Assembly (NCBI GenBank): GCA_028701945.1
Contig: JAQVPT010000028.1
Location: forward strand, 1 to 18,774
Direction: 5' to 3'
DNA: 18,774 nt
From: Bacteroidales bacterium
GTDB lineage: Bacteria; Bacteroidota; Bacteroidia; Bacteroidales; ML635J-15
Shown: positions 15,646-18,774 of the stretch, piece by piece
Layout of the letters: the number at the start of each line of letters is the position of its first letter
Position numbering within the stretch: the stretch's first letter is position 1
Translations under genes and position numbers: made by a program
Notes under the pieces: model-generated
Seen by the model: the letters and a program-made list of their open reading frames with translations, nothing else
What the model was told of the DNA's origin: nothing
Database searches by the model: none

Positions 15646-16974
15646 TTAGTCCCCAAACAATTTTTTTATTTCTGGTTTTTCTATTTCGACAATTGTAAAT
15701 ACTCCTAAAAGTGTTCCTAGCGGAGCATTAAAACATTCTAATGCAGATATAATTAAGCAAAACATGCGATGTTTTTTCTGAGTAAGAAACCTACCTGTTA
15801 GAATACTCATTATTCCAAATGCGATAACGATAACGAAACCCAACAAGCCAAAAAACAGAAACACTCCTCCAAGAATTTGCAATTCCGTATCACCATCATA
15901 TATTCCGCCAGTAAGCATTCCTGCGCCCATCAACACATAAATTAAAACAAATAAAGACGACAACATTTTTAATCCTCCCATAACATAGTGCAAAACTGCA
16001 AGTGTTTCAAGATTGTTTTTTACTGGCTGATATGCAACTGATTGAGTGTTTTCAAAACCTCTATCTTGTGCTTGATACTGATTTGTAGAATTATTTTGCA
16101 TCTGATTAAAATTAGGTAACGATTGAACATATTGCCCAGACTGTGATTGATTTTGTGGTTCCTGCACAGGATTTTGATACTGATTTCCACCAACATTTTC
16201 AAAAGAATTATTTTGTGGACTTGCATTTGTCTCAAAACCTCTGTCAGGAGCATTCGTATTTATATTATATTCCAAATATGTTTCAGTGGTAGTATTTTGT
16301 GCAACACTAACTTCTTGCGGTTTTATTTTATATTTTGACAGTCTTTTTAATCTAATAAAAGCATAAATATACATCAGGATTAGAAAGCAAAAAAACGCAA
16401 GAACCATCCACGTTACTCCAGCCATAATAAGAAAGTCGTAAATTCCGTGCATTAGCCAAGGGACAACAAATGCAAGGATTAAATAAATTGCTTTTGGGCT
16501 ATCAAATTTTGCACGTCCAAGATAATATCCCATACTAATACCAAATATCGCATGAGCTGGAACAGCAGTAACCATTCTGAGAAGTCCTGTTGAAAATCCG
16601 TAACCAGTTACATATAAAATATTTTCGACAACCGCAAAACCCATAGAGACAGTTACAGCATAGACAATTCCATCGAAGCGTTCATCAAAAGACTTTGCCC
16701 ACCAAACAATAAGAAATGTAAATAAAAGTTTCCAAAACTCCTCAATAAAAGCTGCCTGCACAAAAGCGGTATATGCGACCTGATAAAGTCCCTCAAATTG
16801 TTCGACAAAATAATCAGAAATATATCCTGTTCCTAAAACTGGTAACACAGAAAACATACCAGAAACAAACAATAAGAAGAGCAACCAAAATGGTTCTCTA
16901 TTGTATTTATCACGATAATAAATATAGGCTAAAATAACTACAACCGGTGCTACTGCTAGTTGAACATATATCAT
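15646..16974 (-). CDS. PrsW-type intramembrane metalloprotease fused to a C-terminal membrane domain
   Basis: The 442-residue protein has an N-terminal PrsW domain (about 1-210) with the expected metal-site motifs: IEEFWK (E78-E79-x-x-K82), FAVVEN (E117), HAIFGI (H141) and MHGIYD (H176). A disordered, Gln/Asn-rich linker follows (about 220-315), containing DRGFE twice (244 and 304). The protein ends in another membrane domain with helices near 327-350, 365-392 and 403-428, and the phrase HRMFCLIISALECFNAPLGT, which I associate with a small tail domain of unknown role. PrsW-type proteases cut membrane substrates such as anti-sigma factors, so regulated proteolysis is the likely role. The substrate is not evident nearby. 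The start lies 15 bases after the Fic stop, suggesting co-transcription. Confidence 0.88.
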   Translation of the reverse strand: MIYVQLAVAPVVVILAYIYYRDKYNREPFWLLFLLFVSGMFSVLPVLGTGYISDYFVEQFEGLYQVAYTAFVQAAFIEEFWKLLFTFLIVWWAKSFDERFDGIVYAVTVSMGFAVVENILYVTGYGFSTGLLRMVTAVPAHAIFGISMGYYLGRAKFDSPKAIYLILAFVVPWLMHGIYDFLIMAGVTWMVLAFFCFLILMYIYAFIRLKRLSKYKIKPQEVSVAQNTTTETYLEYNINTNAPDRGFETNASPQNNSFENVGGNQYQNPVQEPQNQSQSGQYVQSLPNFNQMQNNSTNQYQAQDRGFENTQSVAYQPVKNNLETLAVLHYVMGGLKMLSSLFVLIYVLMGAGMLTGGIYDGDTELQILGGVFLFFGLLGFVIVIAFGIMSILTGRFLTQKKHRMFCLIISALECFNAPLGTLLGVFTIVEIEKPEIKKLFGD

Positions 16975-16989
16975 AAGTATAAAAAATTA

Positions 16990-17778
16990 TTAAGACAACA
17001 ACATCGCATTGGGTAACATTAATAAAAAAGGAATACATCTGTTCCAATAAAGCACATAATAATTATAACCAAGTGCGATATTTTGGTAATAATCAGGTCT
17101 ATTGTCCCAGTAATATTTTTCGGAATCAATAGACCATGCGGATAATCCCAATTTTGAAACTAAAAACCATTTTTCTAATAACCTTGCCGAACGCCCATTC
17201 CCATCACTAAAAGGATGAATTTTAGCAAGCCATAAGTGAATCATAGAAGCACAATAAAAGGTTTCTTTATGGCTCAATTCTCTTTTTAATAATATATCAA
17301 TATCATCAAATAGTTTATCAAATTCTTCTTTAAGAAATTGAGGTTCTACTGCTAAATAAACAGGTTTTAATGTTTTAGAATCTCTAACTCCAACTTGTTC
17401 TTTCCTTAAAACGCCTCTTTCTTTTACAGGCAATAATGTTTTAGAAAGGAAAGCATGAGATTTTAAAAAATTAGTTCTATTCAATTTGTTTTCAGAAGCA
17501 AATTTATGTGCGCCCATGAGTGTTTCTATCTCTTGAACCTCTTTCTTTTTTGGAGAAGTTTTTTTGCCACGATTTCTAAAAAAGCTATTGGCATCAAGAG
17601 TGTTTCCCTCGATTTTAGATGAGTATAAAGATGAAGAAATTATATAGTATTCAAAATCTTCAAGTGAGAATTGTGTTTTCGCTTTTAATTTATTAAAGAC
17701 TTCAAACCAATCAACTTTTACTTTTTTTGAATACTCTTGTAAATATTCTTTTGAAATCAATTTTAAATGTTTTCCCAT
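16990..17778 (-). CDS. class II Fic family protein (predicted AMP-transferase)
   Basis: The 262-residue protein carries the Fic motif IHPFSDGNGRSAR, with H188 as catalytic His, D192 as the acidic residue and G193-N194-G195-R196 as the anion hole. An N-terminal inhibitory helix motif (S/T)xxxE(G/N) is present as SSKIEGN (S53, E57, G58), placing it in class II, in which the same chain holds the autoinhibitory helix. The flap region RGVLRKEQVGVRDSKTLKPV and the substrate-loop stretch lie between them. Fic enzymes of this type transfer AMP from ATP to a protein hydroxyl. The target is unknown. No antitoxin is needed in class II and none is seen. It lies directly upstream of the PrsW gene; the mobile element at 17928-18135 is about 150 bases upstream. 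Confidence 0.92.
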   Translation of the reverse strand: MGKHLKLISKEYLQEYSKKVKVDWFEVFNKLKAKTQFSLEDFEYYIISSSLYSSKIEGNTLDANSFFRNRGKKTSPKKKEVQEIETLMGAHKFASENKLNRTNFLKSHAFLSKTLLPVKERGVLRKEQVGVRDSKTLKPVYLAVEPQFLKEEFDKLFDDIDILLKRELSHKETFYCASMIHLWLAKIHPFSDGNGRSARLLEKWFLVSKLGLSAWSIDSEKYYWDNRPDYYQNIALGYNYYVLYWNRCIPFLLMLPNAMLLS

Positions 17779-17842
17779 AATAAACTAATTTTAAAATAAA
17801 GGACTTACGCCTCCTGCTAATGTTAAAACTTTGTTGTTTTAT

Positions 17843-17850
17843 CAAATTTA
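17843..17850 (-). promoter_or_regulatory. -7 box for the Fic-PrsW unit
   Basis: Minus-strand TAAATTTG, an exact TAnnTTTG match, lies 65 bases before the ATG at 17778. The same octamer precedes two other operons here. It lies on the gene side of the mobile element, so that insertion did not separate promoter from gene. Confidence 0.4.
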
Positions 17851-17927
17851 AGCAAAGCCCTTTTTACAGTTTTTTTAGCTTTAGTTTTAATTGTAAAGAT
17901 ATTAATAATTTCTTTATTAAATAATCC

Positions 17928-18135
17928 TCAGGGCAAACGCATACTTTTTTTATTACAATAATTTCAAATGTTTTTCATTACTTTTGAGTCTGAAAAGACT
18001 CATTTATTTTAACCTTTGACTGAACGTAGTGGAAGTCAAGGGTTAAAAACTGCAGAACAATCTCTTTTGGCGTGTGTTTTTGGTGCTTTAGCAAACCAAA
18101 AACCATGACAAAAGAAAAGTATGCGTTTGCCCTGA
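17928..18135. mobile_element. MITE-like element A, younger copy
   Basis: This 208-bp copy has perfect 21-bp terminal inverted repeats (left at 17928-17948, right at 18115-18135; CAGGGCAAACGCATACTTTT is the core). It is flanked by a perfect 8-bp duplication AATAATCC (17920-17927 and 18136-18143). Its interior is alignable end to end with the copy at 9587-9791, with the same nested hairpins (GAGTCT/AGACTC, TTTTAACC/GGTTAAAA, TTTTTGGT/AACCAAAAA). Perfect ends against two mismatches in the other copy make this the more recent insertion. No transposase is encoded. The 8-bp duplication and CAGGGC ends would fit an ISAs1-like parent, unproven from this window. Confidence 0.9.
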
Positions 18136-18253
18136 AATAATCCTTCCTTAAATTGTAATTTGCTTCTTTTCATATGAAATCATATCATATCCACATAAAA
18201 AAATTATTAATAAACACTAACGTATAACATATATTTGAATCCCGTCACAAAAT

Positions 18254-18774
18254 TTAATTAAACCTCATCGAATCCACTGGATTAATTCTTGATATTATTT
18301 TAGACGGAAAAACCATTATTATAATAGTGGTTAACATTGTCCCAACATTTAAAATAATAAGATGCCAGATATTAAGATTTATGGGTACTTGTGAAACATA
18401 ATACGACTCTGGGTCCAAAGTAATAACGCCCGTAAACATCTGAATAAGACATAAGCCAATTCCAATAATATTTCCAAGCAACAATCCACGACTAATCAAA
18501 AATCCAGCAAAATAAATGAAAATTTTCTCAATTTGGATATTACGAGCCCCCATGCTTTTCATTACGCCAATCATATTTACACGCTCCAGAATTATAACTA
18601 ATAATCCTGATACCATATTAAATCCGGCAACTGCTAACATCAAAAATAGAATTATCCAAACATTAACATCCAACAACGAAAGCCAATTAAAAATACCTGG
18701 ATATTCATCTTTAATACTACGAACTTTCAACATGCTCCCATCTGGACTAAAGTTATTGCCAACCAACTGGTTTA
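18254..18774 (-). CDS. LolC/E-type ABC transporter permease (partial, 5' end outside window)
   Basis: The frame runs off the window at 18774; the visible part is the C-terminal 173 residues. It has three or four hydrophobic segments (VNVWIILFLMLAVAGFNMVS, IYFAGFLISRGLLLGNIIGI, LIILNVGTMLTTIIIMVFPS). It shows the FtsX-domain turn ILERVNMIGVMKSMGARNIQ (R..eIG.mKa.Ga...I) and the typical ending SKIISRINPVDSMRF. In this family the segment follows a large periplasmic domain. The best match is the lipoprotein-releasing LolC/LolE group, which extracts lipoproteins from the inner membrane with an ABC ATPase. The ATPase is not in the window. The visible part has no ATG start; an internal TTG near 18766 is not the real start. 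Confidence 0.86.
   Translation of the reverse strand, partial: NQLVGNNFSPDGSMLKVRSIKDEYPGIFNWLSLLDVNVWIILFLMLAVAGFNMVSGLLVIILERVNMIGVMKSMGARNIQIEKIFIYFAGFLISRGLLLGNIIGIGLCLIQMFTGVITLDPESYYVSQVPINLNIWHLIILNVGTMLTTIIIMVFPSKIISRINPVDSMRFN

Overview
The window is a strongly AT-rich stretch of a Bacteroidota chromosome, probably Bacteroidales/Marinilabiliales-like although the exact taxon cannot be read from it. Four signs support this: a type IX secretion C-terminal domain on a CotH protein, a DUF2490-type barrel and a second outer-membrane barrel, -7 promoter boxes of the form TAnnTTTG upstream of several genes, and an absence of obvious Shine-Dalgarno sequences. No rRNA, tRNA or CRISPR array was found.

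Layout. 1-617 (-): 5' part of a DUF368/PopT-type undecaprenyl-phosphate translocase, cut by the window edge and divergent from a large FAD plus Fe-S D-2-hydroxyacid dehydrogenase (819-3740, +). A two-part nitroreductase-like gene follows (3927-4757, +). 4758-5211 has no protein gene but has a promoter box, strong hairpins and a cobalamin-box-like sequence, so it may hold an orphan structured RNA. 5212-6228 (-) is a GT4 glycosyltransferase. 6328-8158 is a scrapyard: an IS30-type transposase remnant, a long inverted-arm element with a perfect palindrome at its centre, a small lipoprotein gene bounded by shared repeats, and a broken RluA-type pseudouridine synthase. 8164-9393 (-) is a secreted protein distantly like the erythromycin esterase/ChaN fold.

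9587-9958 carries two non-autonomous mobile elements. The second inserted exactly into the target-site duplication of the first. Next is a minus-strand operon (14007 to 9963): outer-membrane barrel, CotH protein (LTD, chitobiase-like, CotH kinase and T9SS domains, split by a 2-nt frameshift), DUF2490 barrel and a 4-TM membrane protein. It looks like a cell-surface module. 14559-15450 (-) is a tight operon of three small proteins of unknown function. 15646-17778 (-) pairs a class II Fic AMP-transferase with a PrsW-type intramembrane protease fused to a second membrane domain. A younger copy of the first mobile element lies at 17928-18135. The window ends in the C-terminal part of a LolC/E-type ABC permease (18254-18774, -).

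The clearest unusual observations are the datable nested insertion, the CotH frameshift at an AT-dinucleotide tract, the candidate orphan RNA and the repeat-bounded lipoprotein cassette.
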